Positions 24,401-31,400 of a stretch of 64,000 nucleotides of DNA are shown in pieces (within the stretch, counting starts at the first letter, position 1; each line of letters starts with the position of its first letter). A program made the translations under genes and the position numbers. The notes under the pieces are model-generated. The model ran no database searches. It was not told the DNA's origin and saw only the letters and a list, made by a program, of their open reading frames with translations. This stretch comes from Morinoia aosen (taxonomy: Eukaryota; Arthropoda; Malacostraca; Amphipoda; Talitridae), in assembly GCA_030386875.1 (NCBI GenBank), contig CM059563.1, forward strand, positions 47,371,602 to 47,435,601, written 5' to 3'.

Positions 24401-25745
24401 GCTGCCTACCTGGAGAGGGTCCTCAAGAAGGCCAAAGGCTCCACGCCCTCCGTCAGCAGCCAGGAGTCTTCCAGTGGCCTCCACCACGCCACCTCCAGGT
24501 CAGGCCTCCCTGTGGACACGTTCCCCGCGTATTGGGCTTTGTGTGTGTACCATTCCGTAAACTGCTCATTCACGTGCTGGGATAAATGAATCACGTTCCA
24601 TCTGTTTTGCAATATTTTTAAAAAATAAATGTTGTCATACGAGGTGAAATGTTGTGCAATTGTATTTTCATATATCATAGGAAGGATATAGGTACGTTTT
24701 TCGAGGATATTCACCGCACCTCATCCGTGAAAATATTTTTAATTTTAAGAAAAGACTCACAATGGACGTGGAAATTTATATTTCCAATAGCCTAATTAGA
24801 TATTTTAGGAATACTCTTCTTTCGTAGCTTTGCATATTTTTTGTTTTGTTCATGCTGTCATCTCTGCGTCTCTACCAGATACTATATATTTTTTTTTCAG
24901 TATAAGTCTGCATTGTAACACGCATCGGAGGCATAAAAAGCGTCGAGTGGTTGGGTGTAAAATTTTTAATGTATGCTACATTAATTTTTCAACTAATCTT
25001 CACTCTGGTAACAGAACTCCTATATTTTGTGTGCATACTCGTCATACTCGAGTGCAGCTTTTACTTATGAAGTTTGGCTGCTGCTTCTCATTTGGAGGTA
25101 TCTAATGCTATCTATCACCTCTTCACAGTAAAAATTTCCCATATGTTGCCGTCATTCTTTAGGGTGAGAATATAGTATAGGATTTTGGTAACAGCTCCAA
25201 TTTTTTGTCTTTGTATTTTCACACGCAAGATTTATTGTGGTCGATAATTTACACGCTCTGGTTATAACGGTTATGATGGCTTATAATGAATATTTCGCTT
25301 ACAGGATAATGGTTGTAATGGCTTACAATAGTTTAAATTTCCACGTGCTGTGTGCTGAGGGAGATTTATTTGTGGTTTCATCATTTCGTAGCTTTGTTTA
25401 GCAGCTCAGCTGCCGTAAGAGAATGTTTGATACCTTAGCTGGTCACGTTATTTTGTGCAGAGATGCATCTAGTTTTTCAATGTATCTGTCTTATGATAAA
25501 TATTACTGTTTCTATGTATCACTGTCTCGATGTATCCATGCCTCTATGTATCACTCTCTCGATGTCTCCATATATCACTGTCTCTAATTATCGCAATGTC
25601 CATGTTTCACAACCTCCAAGTATCACGGTGCCCAAGTAGTTCCCTGTGTAATGCAAAGCTTCCTATGTGCTGTCGCAGGACGTCAGTGGCGTCGCTGAGC
25701 AGCAAGTCGGAGGATGCCCCCAACTGCGAGAAATGGGCCACTTGA
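1..25745 (+). CDS. Dbs/MCF2L-like Rho guanine nucleotide exchange factor, 3' part of gene (16 exons, spliced)
   Basis: Sixteen exons (listed separately) join to 2,520 nt, which is 839 codons plus TGA, with compatible phases throughout; this supports the model. Numbered on this partial protein, residues about 1-245 are a helical spectrin-type segment, about 283-475 the DH domain, about 482-612 the PH domain, about 690-733 an acidic Ser/Glu linker, and about 735-795 an SH3 domain. This order is that of vertebrate Dbs/MCF2L, whose DH-PH unit loads GTP onto Rho-family GTPases (Cdc42 and RhoA in mammals) at membranes. In that family a Sec14/CRAL-TRIO domain precedes the spectrin repeat; here it would lie left of the window, so the start codon is not visible. 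Family assignment comes from recognised motifs and domain order, not from a database search. MCF2 or puratrophin-like relatives are the alternatives, but the C-terminal SH3 favours Dbs. Confidence 0.9.
37..1008 (+). other. Intron 1 with degenerate ~36-38 bp tandem repeat
   Basis: AT-rich intron. From about 585 to 972 a degenerate repeat recurs, with phrases such as TTTTCATCAGTATG, ATGACGGGAT and CATCAAAA. ORFs here are repeat by-products. Nothing else is recognised. Confidence 0.6.
1009..1122 (+). CDS. RhoGEF exon 2 (spectrin segment)
   Basis: The acceptor CCCGCCAG ends at 1008 and a GTGAGT donor starts at 1123. The 38 codons begin [16 protein letters not shown] and end THRFHDSLR. Strong GC bias against the AT-rich introns supports coding. 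Phase 0 at both ends. Predicted helical, in the spectrin repeat. Confidence 0.88.
1303..1531 (+). repeat. Dispersed repeat family A, copy 1
   Basis: Shares the order GAGCTGAGAGTTAGG, a T-rich tract, GGTTC(A/T)CTGCTGTC, and ACTTAAACTAAC near the end with other copies at 4850, 5500, 6118, 12060, 12373, 19666 (reverse) and 23938. About 230 bp here against ~350 bp in fuller copies. No coding potential. The class (SINE or MITE) is not determined. Confidence 0.7.
3303..3612 (+). mobile_element. MITE family 1 (TTAA type), copy 1
   Basis: Begins CACGTTCCCCGCGTATTGGG and ends AACACTGTGAACGTGTTGA; its 3' end is partly duplicated (about 3552-3612). The same ~250-bp unit occurs at 3864, 24516, 54801, 59050, 59316 and 60853. 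Better copies end AACGTGTTAA, giving a short terminal inverted repeat with TTAA at the edge. This is what non-autonomous piggyBac-like elements look like; the assignment is inference. Confidence 0.7.
3635..3826 (+). CDS. RhoGEF exon 3 (spectrin segment)
   Basis: A T-rich tract and CTAG acceptor end at 3634; the donor GTGAGG starts at 3827. The 64 codons start [20 protein letters not shown] and contain a long charged helix ([20 protein letters not shown]). Phase 0/0. The acceptor lies only 22 bp after the end of a TTAA-type MITE (3303-3612), so the insertion has landed at the branch-point region. Confidence 0.9.
3864..4131 (+). mobile_element. MITE family 1, copy 2
   Basis: Same order as copy 1: CATATGTATACCACTAGGTAAATTGCTCATT, then ATGACATTTCAT, CTGCTACTTACAACGTAATCAAAC, and end CAGCGTGTTAA. 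Starts about 40 bp after the exon 3 donor. Confidence 0.72.
4137..4540 (-). mobile_element. MITE family 2 (TTAA type), two adjacent copies
   Basis: Two head-to-tail diverged copies, each ending with GAATATTGAACTTCAGTTTAACCCATCGCAGTCAA or a variant. The family is ~225 bp; its cleanest copy (33223-33448) is bounded by TTAA with inverted ends. Orientation here is reversed. Confidence 0.68.
4850..5203 (+). repeat. Dispersed repeat family A, copy 2
   Basis: One of the fuller copies. It starts near CTTCAGGGGGATACAAGTAT, contains CACTTCCAGGGGGAAAA, GAGAGTTAGGTAGG and CTACTACTTTCTTCTTCAAC, and ends GAGGCTTAAACTAACATATAATCTAAT. Confidence 0.75.
5500..5812 (+). repeat. Dispersed repeat family A, copy 3 (diverged)
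   Basis: Diverged copy with GTGCCGAGCTGAAGGCAAGG, a T tract, CGGTCTACTGCTCTTTTTC and ACTTGAACTAACTTC. A minus-strand ORF of 118 codons across it is a chance reading of the repeat. Confidence 0.62.
6118..6290 (+). repeat. Dispersed repeat family A, copy 4 (3' half), abutting exon 4
   Basis: Contains AACTTTTATCTTGTTTCACGAA, ACTCTAAATGGTG and GAGGCTTAAACTAACATCTGATCTAA; the last phrase runs to within a few bases of the exon 4 acceptor (CAG at 6291-6293). Confidence 0.72.
6294..6500 (+). CDS. RhoGEF exon 4 (spectrin segment)
   Basis: Acceptor CCAG at 6290-6293, donor GTGTGT at 6501, 69 codons, phase 0/0. The peptide includes [20 protein letters not shown] and LLLTQ. The intron sequence just before it (6118-6290) is the 3' half of a dispersed repeat family, so the present branch point and pyrimidine tract seem to come from that repeat. 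Confidence 0.9.
6501..6658 (+). repeat. Intron 4 (158 bp), composed of short tandem repeats
   Basis: The left half is GTGTAGGTGTGGCGTGT-like repeats that begin at the donor. The right half has three degenerate ~20-bp units (ATTCCATCACGCGCAAC, ATTCCCCCACGAGCAAC, ATTCCCCCCACGCGCAGAC), the last of which supplies the acceptor of exon 5. Confidence 0.65.
6659..6907 (+). CDS. RhoGEF exon 5 (end of spectrin segment and linker to DH)
   Basis: Acceptor GCGCAG ends at 6658, donor GTGGGT at 6908; 83 codons, phase 0/0. The first part ([20 protein letters not shown]) is helical, then a low-complexity His/Pro/Ser/Gly linker follows. The last 17 coding bases and the donor form the first unit of a ~95-bp tandem repeat (6891-7343), so copies of the donor lie downstream. 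The intron before it is only 158 bp. Confidence 0.88.
6891..7343 (+). repeat. ~95-bp tandem repeat seeded on the exon 5 donor
   Basis: Four units start at 6891, 6986, 7084 and 7251 with GCCTCGGNNNCAAGCTGGTGGGTG or a close variant, and contain ATCATTAGTGATTGTGG and GATTCTAGTATCAGTTTT. The first unit begins inside exon 5, so coding end plus donor is repeated. Unit 3 has an extra ~70 bp. Confidence 0.82.
6908..8505 (+). other. Intron 5
   Basis: Apart from the donor-seeded repeat (to 7343), 7344-8505 is AT-rich sequence with no exon or repeat that I recognise. Confidence 0.6.
8506..8631 (+). CDS. RhoGEF exon 6 (start of DH domain)
   Basis: Acceptor TTTTTTCAG ends at 8505; donor GTGATT at 8632; 42 codons, phase 0/0. 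A Ser/Gly linker leads into [20 protein letters not shown]. This is DH conserved region 1, with the Glu/Tyr pattern that contacts the GTPase switch regions in this family. Confidence 0.92.
8973..9158 (+). CDS. RhoGEF exon 7 (DH domain, central)
   Basis: Acceptor CTCCAG ends at 8972; donor GTGAGT at 9159; 62 codons, phase 0/0. Contains [20 protein letters not shown], a typical DH conserved region 2, and ends LIGLCFVQR. The last 27 coding bases and the donor are the first unit of a ~35-bp repeat array that continues to about 9473. Confidence 0.93.
9132..9473 (+). repeat. ~35-bp tandem repeat seeded on the exon 7 donor
   Basis: About ten degenerate units of the type CTGTTGGGCTCTGCTTCATGTAGAGAGTTAG. 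The first unit (9132-9167) includes the last 27 coding bases of exon 7 and its GTGAGT donor. One later unit (about 9263) repeats TTTTGTCCAGAGAGTGA almost exactly. Confidence 0.8.
9849..9950 (+). pseudogene. Partial in-frame copy of the exon 8 start
   Basis: After a CTGACAG acceptor at 9842-9848, 9849-9893 reads [15 protein letters not shown], clearly a copy of [15 protein letters not shown] at 9951. Similarity then ends. The frame stays open for 34 codons into exon 8, so use of this upstream acceptor would insert 34 residues in the DH domain. It may be a dead exon fragment or an alternative acceptor. Confidence 0.75.
9951..10142 (+). CDS. RhoGEF exon 8 (DH domain, conserved region 3)
   Basis: Acceptor CCCGACAG ends at 9950; 64 codons, phase 0/0. 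Starts [20 protein letters not shown] and ends [18 protein letters not shown], the diagnostic helix 5 motif of Dbl-family exchange factors. The donor GTCCAT at 10143 is poor, but the frame and the family sequence continue directly in exon 9. A partial in-frame copy of the exon start lies at 9849. Confidence 0.93.
10571..11763. mobile_element. Foldback element with minisatellite arms
   Basis: Long imperfect inverted repeat: left arm 10571-about 11040, right arm about 11370-11763, loop ~330 bp. Outer ends are CTACACCTTTTT and AAAAAGGTGTAG. Both arms hold the same 20-bp tandem repeat AATTAATCCAAGTCAAGTTC (10602-10820) or its complement (11581-11745), then matching unique sequence (for example ATCACATCTATGAAATCA at 10965). 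No transposase ORF; no clear target duplication. Confidence 0.8.
12060..12752 (+). repeat. Dispersed repeat family A, copies 5 and 6 in tandem
   Basis: A diverged copy (about 12060-12372) with CTACAGTCCGCACTAAATGG precedes a better copy (12373-12752) with CACTTCCAGGGGGAAAATG, GGTTCACTGCTGTC, CTTTCTTCTTCAACTTGTAT and GGCTGAAACTAACTTATAATC. Confidence 0.7.
13073..13416 (+). repeat. ~19-bp minisatellite before exon 9
   Basis: Units CACGAGGGAAATTAAGCTC are clear from about 13210; looser AGGAAGTTATGCTTTAGG units precede them. The array ends 30 bp before the exon 9 acceptor. Confidence 0.85.
13446..13571 (+). CDS. RhoGEF exon 9 (end of DH domain)
   Basis: Acceptor GCCGCAG ends at 13445; donor GTGTGT at 13572; 42 codons, phase 0/0. 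The peptide [20 protein letters not shown] ... [14 protein letters not shown] matches the last DH helix, with the NDSMH motif of the DH-PH junction. A 20-bp minisatellite begins at the donor, and a ~19-bp array ends 30 bp before the acceptor. Confidence 0.9.
13572..14056 (+). repeat. 20-bp G-rich minisatellite starting at the exon 9 donor
   Basis: About 24 units, GTGGTGAGGGTTGGGGGGTC grading into GTCATGGTGAGGGCAGAGGG. Each unit carries GGTGAGGG, a 5' splice-site-like word. The + strand is G-rich with runs of 3-6 G. Confidence 0.92.
14173..14370 (+). CDS. RhoGEF exon 10 (PH domain, N-terminal half)
   Basis: Acceptor TTGCAG ends at 14172; donor GTTTGT at 14371; 66 codons, phase 0/0. [16 protein letters not shown] and [16 protein letters not shown] are the first PH strands as seen in Dbs. 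The PH domain supports membrane lipid binding and GTPase contact in this family. Confidence 0.93.
15430..15479. repeat. (TA)n microsatellite
   Basis: About 24 uninterrupted TA dinucleotides. Confidence 0.98.
15559..15630. repeat. Perfect 72-bp palindrome
   Basis: Two 36-bp arms with no spacer, centred between 15594 and 15595 on GCTACGTAGC; outer ends TTGAGGTTCCCC and GGGGAACCTCAA. Similarity continues weakly outside. Possibly a small foldback MITE; no target duplication is obvious. Confidence 0.95.
16008..16374 (+). repeat. ~41-bp tandem repeat that includes the exon 11 acceptor
   Basis: Units read TTGCAGATGTCACAAGTTGG, then TTCGAAGCATTTCCCCGGATA, with clear starts near 16097, 16136, 16228, 16269, 16311 and 16351. 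The last unit supplies the functional acceptor (TTGCAG) and the first ~18 coding bases of exon 11. Earlier copies keep several cryptic CAG acceptors. Confidence 0.82.
16357..16628 (+). CDS. RhoGEF exon 11 (PH domain, C-terminal half)
   Basis: Acceptor TATTGCAG ends at 16356; donor GTGAGT at 16629; 272 nt, phase 0 to 2. Begins [12 protein letters not shown]. Includes [19 protein letters not shown] and the C-terminal PH helix [17 protein letters not shown] with its conserved Trp. The acceptor and first ~18 coding bases are the last unit of a ~41-bp tandem repeat that fills the preceding 350 bp. Confidence 0.92.
16629..17335 (+). other. Intron 11
   Basis: About 0.7 kb of AT-rich sequence with no repeat or exon that I recognise. 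Confidence 0.6.
17336..17469 (+). CDS. RhoGEF exon 12 (Gly/Ser linker)
   Basis: Acceptor TGTGCAG ends at 17335; donor GTTGGA at 17470; phase 2 to 1. The split codon with exon 11 gives Arg. Encodes a Gly/Met/Asn/Ser-rich linker ([18 protein letters not shown] ... [10 protein letters not shown]). It is low complexity, but frame continuity between exons 11 and 13 supports it. Confidence 0.82.
17751..17917 (+). CDS. RhoGEF exon 13 (acidic linker before SH3)
   Basis: Acceptor GTTGCCAG ends at 17750; donor GTCAGC at 17918 (suboptimal); phase 1 to 0. Encodes a basic stretch and then [20 protein letters not shown]. The WSS...EE pattern also occurs between PH and SH3 in vertebrate Dbs. A 28-bp minisatellite begins about 18 bp into the next intron. 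Confidence 0.87.
17936..18705 (+). repeat. 28-bp minisatellite in intron 13
   Basis: About 27 units of AGCTATGTCATGTGAGCAGAAGTTTTCC; some read GTGAGTAG, a consensus donor word, and each has TTTTCCAG, an acceptor-like word. Variant units (TCATTCGGGTAG, then GTGAATAG) recur in the same order twice (about 18311 and 18530), showing block duplication. Confidence 0.95.
19666..19990 (-). repeat. Dispersed repeat family A, copy 7 (reverse)
   Basis: Reverse complement of the family: starts TAGATTATTAAATGGTTTAAGCCTCCC, includes GAAGAAGAAAATAGTAGGTGC and GGACAGCAGTGAACC, and ends with CCCCCTGGGAG. The only reversed copy in the window. Confidence 0.78.
21830..22005 (-). repeat. Inverted, diverged copies of the 28-bp minisatellite
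   Basis: Six or so units such as GATATAGCTAGAAAAATTCTACTCA and CATAACATAGCTAAGAAATT are reverse complements of the 17936-18705 unit, more diverged, with CTTCTTCTGACATAACATAGC variants. Confidence 0.75.
22268..22486 (+). mobile_element. MITE family 2 copy, just before exon 14
   Basis: Starts GTTAACTTCCCCGGGTTAAACTG, contains GTGACTGCTGGTCGGTCAGCAG and ends TCACATCGCAGTCAAAATGTTA. Ends 90 bp before the SH3 exon. Confidence 0.72.
22577..22669 (+). CDS. RhoGEF exon 14 (SH3 domain, first half)
   Basis: 31 codons: [20 protein letters not shown] ... GDLVELVK, the ADY and GD.VEL signatures of SH3. Donor GTAAGA at 22670. The acceptor is a tandem GAGCAG, so the exon could also start at 22574 with an extra Gln. 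The pyrimidine tract is weak. An in-frame ATG at 22559 preceded by an in-frame TGA would allow an alternative first exon; that is inference. Confidence 0.87.
22670..24337 (+). other. Intron 14
   Basis: 1.67 kb. Contains a family A fragment (about 23137-23177, ending ACCTAATCTAATC) and family A copy 8. No other structure is recognised. Confidence 0.55.
23938..24307 (+). repeat. Dispersed repeat family A, copy 8 (near full length)
   Basis: Starts GAGGAACTCCTTAGGGGGAC, includes AGCTCAGGGGGAAATGTGAGG, GGTTCCCTGCTGTCC, CTACTACTTTCTTCTTCAAC and ACTCCAAACTAAATGGTGCC, and ends GAGACTTAAACTAACATCTAATCTAATC, 30 bp before exon 15. Confidence 0.8.
24338..24498 (+). CDS. RhoGEF exon 15 (SH3 domain, second half, and tail)
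   Basis: Acceptor TGTGCAG ends at 24337; donor GTCAGG at 24499; 161 nt, phase 0 to 2. [11 protein letters not shown] and [15 protein letters not shown] carry the SH3 WW and G-W-x-P-x-x-Y ligand-binding residues. A Ser-rich tail follows. A dispersed repeat ends about 30 bp upstream and a MITE begins 18 bp after the donor. Confidence 0.92.
24499..25678 (+). other. Intron 15
   Basis: After the MITE, AT-rich sequence. From about 25500 to 25635 a loose ~27-bp repeat (TCTATGTATCACTGTCTCGATG) leads to the last acceptor. Confidence 0.55.
24516..24706 (+). mobile_element. MITE family 1, copy 3 (3' truncated)
   Basis: ACACGTTCCCCGCGTATTGGG begins 18 bp after the exon 15 donor. Similarity to the family runs through GAGGTGAAATGTTGTGCAATTGTATTTTCATAT and stops before the usual CTGCTACTTACAACC part. 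Confidence 0.72.
25679..25745 (+). CDS. RhoGEF terminal exon 16 (stop at 25743-25745)
   Basis: Acceptor TGTCGCAG ends at 25678. The split codon with exon 15 gives Arg, then [21 protein letters not shown] and TGA. The short Ser-rich tail has no recognisable domain. The 3' UTR end is not clear: the nearest AATAAA I found is at 27956-27961, more than 2 kb downstream. Confidence 0.82.
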
Positions 25746-28080
25746 CTGGCGTCAGGGGCACAGATCCTCCTGGGGGACTGACCGCTCCCCGGGGTGTGCT
25801 GCTCCTGCTGCTCCTCCTGCCTGTGCCCTGGGCTCAACTTCCACCTCACCGCCATCTTCTGGGCCAAGTCACTCTCCCCTCTCTACCTCCTTGAACCTCT
25901 TCTGTCGCGATTCTCTCTGGGTTGTGTCATCTTGGTCATTTTGAGGTCACTCTTTCTCTACCGCTTGATGCCGCCTGCGTCTCTGCCGACATGCCCTGTT
26001 TTTGGCGTCCGTGCTGACGGTTGCTCTGAGTGAAAACTGGCTCTTATTCTATATGTCGCTTATTGACCAGCGAATGTCTGCCATTAGGATCATTCATTGT
26101 GTTTGATCGCGTGATGGATCACTTCCTCTGACTGATTGCATGTAGGATCACTGCGTCTGTAACTGATTGCATATAGGATTACTTCGTCTATAACTGATTG
26201 CGTACAGGAATACTTCGTCTATAACTGATTGCGTACAGGAATACTTCGTCTATAACTGATTGCGTACAGGAATACTTCGTCTGTGACTGATTGCTTGTAG
26301 GATCTCTTAGTTTGTTACTGACTGCTTGTAGGACCATTCCTTCTGAGTCTGGTTGCATGTAGGTTTGCTCAGTGATGGATAACTCGACTGATTACTCTTG
26401 TGAGATAGATTGCATGCTGAATTACTTGAATTGTTCTCATTCCAACAGACAGCATTTTGGATTGACTATCGTAGAATTGATTGCCTGCAAGATCACTGTT
26501 CTCGTAACTGCCTACATCTAGAAATAATCTTCAGAAATAGTTAAACTCATTCCAGCGTTGCCCTTCTTCCTCTTCAACTTGAACCCAATAGCGGCCCGTA
26601 AGTACGTAGTGTTTATAATTTCAGAACTGAAGGCGTAAATTTTTACTCCATAGCAAAAAAAGGTTGTACTACTGCCTTTCAATTTGAAGTACTGTCTCTT
26701 CGAGAGCCGCTTTCATTTGCGAACTCAAGGCGTAAATTTTTACTTCATGGCATGGAAAAGGTTGTATGATCGAATGACATTCAGGCTCATGGCTGCTCAT
26801 GTACACCCGGTAAACACATGCGTGACTTAGGTTTGATGCATGAGTGACGTGATTATTTCCGACTGCCAAACAATTGAGAACGTAGTTACGAGTTGTGTGA
26901 CGGTGTATTTAGCATTTTTAGATAAATGGTCGGCTTGAACGGCTGAAATTCCCTCATGTGTCACGACAAACAATTCAGATAAACGTTGAGTAGTGCGTAA
27001 GCACTGAAATCCGTGGATTTAGCGCTTCTAGCTCGATTCCAAGGAGCAACAGGGAGATTTGTTTGTGGTCTCGGTATCGGTGATCCACGGCCTGTAATCT
27101 AAGTTTTATTACTATGTAACGTTGATGTGCCACTTTATTTGATGTTTCTCTTTTACAATACAGTTCTAATGTCGCTTGGGGGTTATAAATCCTTAGGCAC
27201 GGTGATAATGACGGATAACCTGAGATCAACAGCTTCGCACAAATGTTTTCCATGATGCCCGGCTGCCACGCCAGCTCCGTTCTTGTAAGCACGGAATGTG
27301 GCAGTGAGTTCTGGTCTCCGCCTTTTGTAACTGCCCCGTACTTTTGAAGTATTGAACTGTTTCTCCATTTAGTCACAGTCATTTCGATTGAATCCTCGCG
27401 GTTTTCTCTGCTCTCAAACACAGACATTGTTAAAATATACTCCTAATGTTTCAGCATTTGAACTGTTTCTTAATTTGAATTGTTCCGGAGTGATTATTTC
27501 AACTAACCAACAGAGAATTGGGTTGTTTCTTGTAGTCTTTGGAGTTTCGGTCAGTTCTTGGGACGGATGTTGTATTTTATTGCGCTGAATTCCCGTTCAG
27601 TTCACATAAGATTTTATGTTTCCGTTGTCATTTTTCGATTTTTCAGGCACTTTTGCGTGTGCTAAAACAGCGCGAAAAGCATCGTTGTCACATATGCACG
27701 GACCTCAACTTCACGAGATCGGACATTGTACAGTCTTTTTTATAGCTTTATTACGCTCTTAAATTCTTTACTTGGGAGATTTTCAAATCCGTAATGCCAA
27801 AGAACATCGTCAGTTTTTGATACATGTGAGCTGTCACTATATCATTCTGCGCAAATTTCGTACTGTCTTTTAGCTTGTTTGTCATTAAGGTAGCATGGCA
27901 TCATCAAGCGAAGTATTTGAAACTACCCCGAGGTGTGGACATGCCGCACAACAATAATAAAATATAATACATTTTGTTTAGCGGCGCTCATACAGATATT
28001 CGGTTTGCCTGTCTTGGTGTCTTCTAAGACCGATGTGAGGTGCAAACCTCACACGTGCTTCGTAGGCCTCAGATGCACTC
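25746..28080 (+). other. 3' UTR and downstream flank of the RhoGEF gene
   Basis: The first ~250 bp remain C-rich and may be 3' UTR. A 31-bp repeat follows (26100-26400). One AATAAA lies at 27956-27961; whether it ends the transcript is unknown. No other gene is seen. Confidence 0.4.
26100..26400 (+). repeat. 31-bp tandem repeat in the 3' flank
   Basis: Units TGATTGCGTACAGGAATACTTCG and variants (TGATTGCATGTAGGATCACT); three nearly identical in the middle, diverged at both sides. Confidence 0.85.
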
Positions 28081-28085
28081 GAAAA

Positions 28086-28494
28086 TATCACTAACTGGTT
28101 GTTTGATATCACCAACTGGTTGTTTGATATCACCAACTGGTTGCTTGATATCATCAACTGGTTGCTTGATATCACCAACTGGTTGCTTGATATCACCAAC
28201 TGGTTGCTTGATATCACTAACTGGCTGCTTGATATCACTAACAGGTTGCTTGATATCACCAACTGGTTGCTTGATATCACCAACTGGTTGCTTGATATCA
28301 CCAACTGGTTGCTTGATATCACTAACTGGTTGCTTGATATCACCAACTGGTTGCTTGATATCACCAACTGGTTGCTTTATATCACCAACTGGTTGCTTGA
28401 TATCACTAACTGGCTGCTTGATATCACCAACTGGTTGCTTGATATCACCAAATGGTTGCTTGATATCACCAACAGGACATTCGAAATAACAAAC
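28086..28494. repeat. 21-bp minisatellite
   Basis: About 19 units of CAACTGGTTGCTTGATATCAC. The length is a multiple of three and the unit has no stop in several frames, so it gives ORFs of 129-160 codons on both strands; I do not consider them genes. Confidence 0.96.
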
Positions 28495-31400
28495 TGGTGA
28501 CTTGTAACACCAATTGGTTGGCACTGCTGTGTTGATTGCATTTATCGTCAACAGCCCCTGGGGTGTTTAGAGAGTCTTGGGAGCCTCCATTGCTATTCCA
28601 TTGGCTCCCTGGTTTGACTGTTGAGATGCGTGCTAGCATCAAGAAGGTATTTACCGTGAATTAAATAGTGAAGAAATTTATTTACCGCCAGTGATAGGGC
28701 AGTTCAGAAAAAATTTACTGGGAAAGATTATTACTACATGCAACGTTAACAACATATCTTCAGTATCGCAGCGTGCAGAGCACAGTATACAGGCAGCAGC
28801 TGGTCTCATAGATGACCTCTATTCCTTCAGTGTGAGGTGCGTACACGGGGCTGGCCTGATGCAGGTCATCTACAGGAACTCTAAACGTTTCCCGTTGGGA
28901 ACATTTTATCATATTTATTTCGTATTCTTTCTTGCCATGTAAAAATATTTTGCCCTATTTAAATCATCTTCTTTCTTGCCATATTATAATCATTATTATC
29001 GTTAAGAAATTCGTTGGGTTGACAAGTGATCATTAATATAATGTTCTCGGTTCGTAAGATATTATTGGAGGGTATGAGGCAACTGTTATCGAGACTGGTT
29101 GGGATCAATGAAAACCTCCTGGTGTGCTGACCGTTCGTCTTATGAAATTTTGTAAAAAAATTTTTATTCGGTTTACTGTGATACGGGTTAATGCGAGCAC
29201 ATTTTTCTTTAATCTGCTCCTATATTTATTTTGATCAACTTTGCTTCATACGTTTTATCTTACACAACATGATGCACAACAGTTAACACAAAATCTCACA
29301 AACAACAAAATTGTGAGATCGCTTTTGCCTGAGGGGTGAGCCGATTAAATTATTTTCATCGTATTCTTTAGGAATGTTCTTTGGGAATAACGTATTCCAA
29401 ATTACCGCTGGACTATTATTCATGTTGAATATATTTTGCTTAATTGGGAGGACCTTATGCTTTTGTTTCGTTTGAGCTTACCCGAACTACTCATTTTAGA
29501 AGCTTTAAGACGTTGCTTTACACATAATAAGTTATGCTTCGCTTTCATTCTATTAAAACTTAGGCTGATTCACGATGCCTGCACCTCATACGCCAGTGGT
29601 TTTAAATAATCGTATTTTGTCCAATTTTCCCTATTAAAGTGCGTCTCGATTTACGCTGCCTATGTCGAGCTATTTCGTGGTAAGCTATTGGAAGCTTTCT
29701 GGGCGGTAAATTTTCACACTCTGTGCATGAACAAAATTTGATCTCGCGACATACTGCTGCCTAAACACAAACGAGAAATGTGTGCATCATGCACTTTTCG
29801 GTCAAAAAAGTCAGGAATTCCCACCTGAAAATTTGTGGAATGAGTCAAATTACTGATGAGTTATTTATTTCATATGAAACTTAATCTCTAGACACGCTTG
29901 CTGACTGGTATGCCAGTTGGGTCATTAATTTCGTTCTTGCCATTTTCAAAGGGATTTAATGTTCTGGTGCTGCTCCAGCTTTGTCTCGTGCTTGCCCTGA
30001 TAGGTTGAGTGATCCCTGACTTTCCTGGCCTTAAGTTTCTATTTGTATTCTGCCATAATTTCCGATTTTTTAAAATTTTGCTGGCCCTTTTTATTTCCGT
30101 GAATCTTCATCGCCCAAGCTTTTTCGTCAATGAATATTTTTGCCTTCTCTTTTATTTTCTTAGACTTTAGTAGCGTAATCTTTTTATCGGATTTTCTAGG
30201 GTTTAACCTTTTTTCCCTTGACTTTCTTTGCCCTAACTTTTCATTTTCTGAGGCTCCTCCTGCTCTAATTTTTGATTTTCAAATGCCTCTGCGCCTTGTT
30301 GTAGACTAGTACTGTATGAATGTCAACTCCTCAGTCCAGTGCTAATTTAGGCATTTTGATCTTGCCCATAAACGTAAGCTTTTTTCGCGAAAATAATTTC
30401 ATGAACTCATTTCTTCCGTTGCTGGAGTTGATTGATGTATGTAACGACACCTTTTCTTTACTTTAATTGTAAGGTCGTTTTAGAATGAACTTTAAATATT
30501 TTTTCCAACTGTGCGTTCAAATTTTTGACGCACTCCTCGATGCTCTCTGTTCACTCATGCAATCATCAATTTTTAACGCTCTGGACGCTCTAATGCAATC
30601 CTCAATCTCCAGCACAGCGTGCACTCAGCAGGCACTTCCTTGATTTGGTCTAATGAGAATAGGTTGAAAACCACTCTGATAGAGTTGGAGTTACCTCAAG
30701 TTACCGCTTCGATTTTTTGCTGTTGATAAAAGTCTGTCGTGTCTGACTACACTAAATTTTGAGGTATGTTGTGTGTTCAGTTTTAGTCGGAGCTGCGTTT
30801 TTTATTACTGCAGCACACCTGTGTTCCGAGAATTGTGTTGAATTTTACGTTAAATTAAGGAATACTTTAGTCGTTTTTAGTGTTCTTAGGATGAATGTAT
30901 AGTTTATTGTAAATTGTCAAGTTTTTGCTCAAATCATTCCGTTTTTTCAGCATTGCAATTAAAATGATTGCCCTATGATGCAAAAGTGTGGTAGGTAATT
31001 TTACCTTCAAGTCTATTGATCGTGATATGACGGTTCTAGTTTTAACGCTGAATTGTGTTCTGTCATCACTTATTTATTTCTTCCATGTATTTTCTTCGCA
31101 TATTTGTTCTTAAATTTCTGTTGCTTCGTGGTAAACAATTTTTGTTTGATTATTGAGTTGTCGAGGCGTTTTTCACACTCATTCTTTGGTACGCTTCAGT
31201 ATTAAAATGAAATAGCATGTGGGCTGTGATGCGTTGGCTATCACTGTGTGGCTGGTATAGCCACTACTAAAATTGTAGCGTAACCATGCTTATTTATACT
31301 CACTTTGACTCATTTCATTCACTCAATTGAAACTTCATAATCTGAGTTGAAAGTCTGTGAATTTGAATTTTTTTATAACTGAGGTTTTAGAAGTTGCGTT

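Noticed and set aside
27956-27961. AATAAA as the polyadenylation signal of the RhoGEF gene
   Set aside because: It lies 2.2 kb past the stop in AT-rich DNA where the hexamer is expected by chance; kept only as a note.
28086-28494. Possible CRISPR-like or regular spaced repeat
   Set aside because: Units are contiguous with no unique spacers; the genome is eukaryotic.
28040-28551. ORFs of 129-160 codons on both strands
   Set aside because: Products of the 21-bp satellite, which is a multiple of three and lacks stops.
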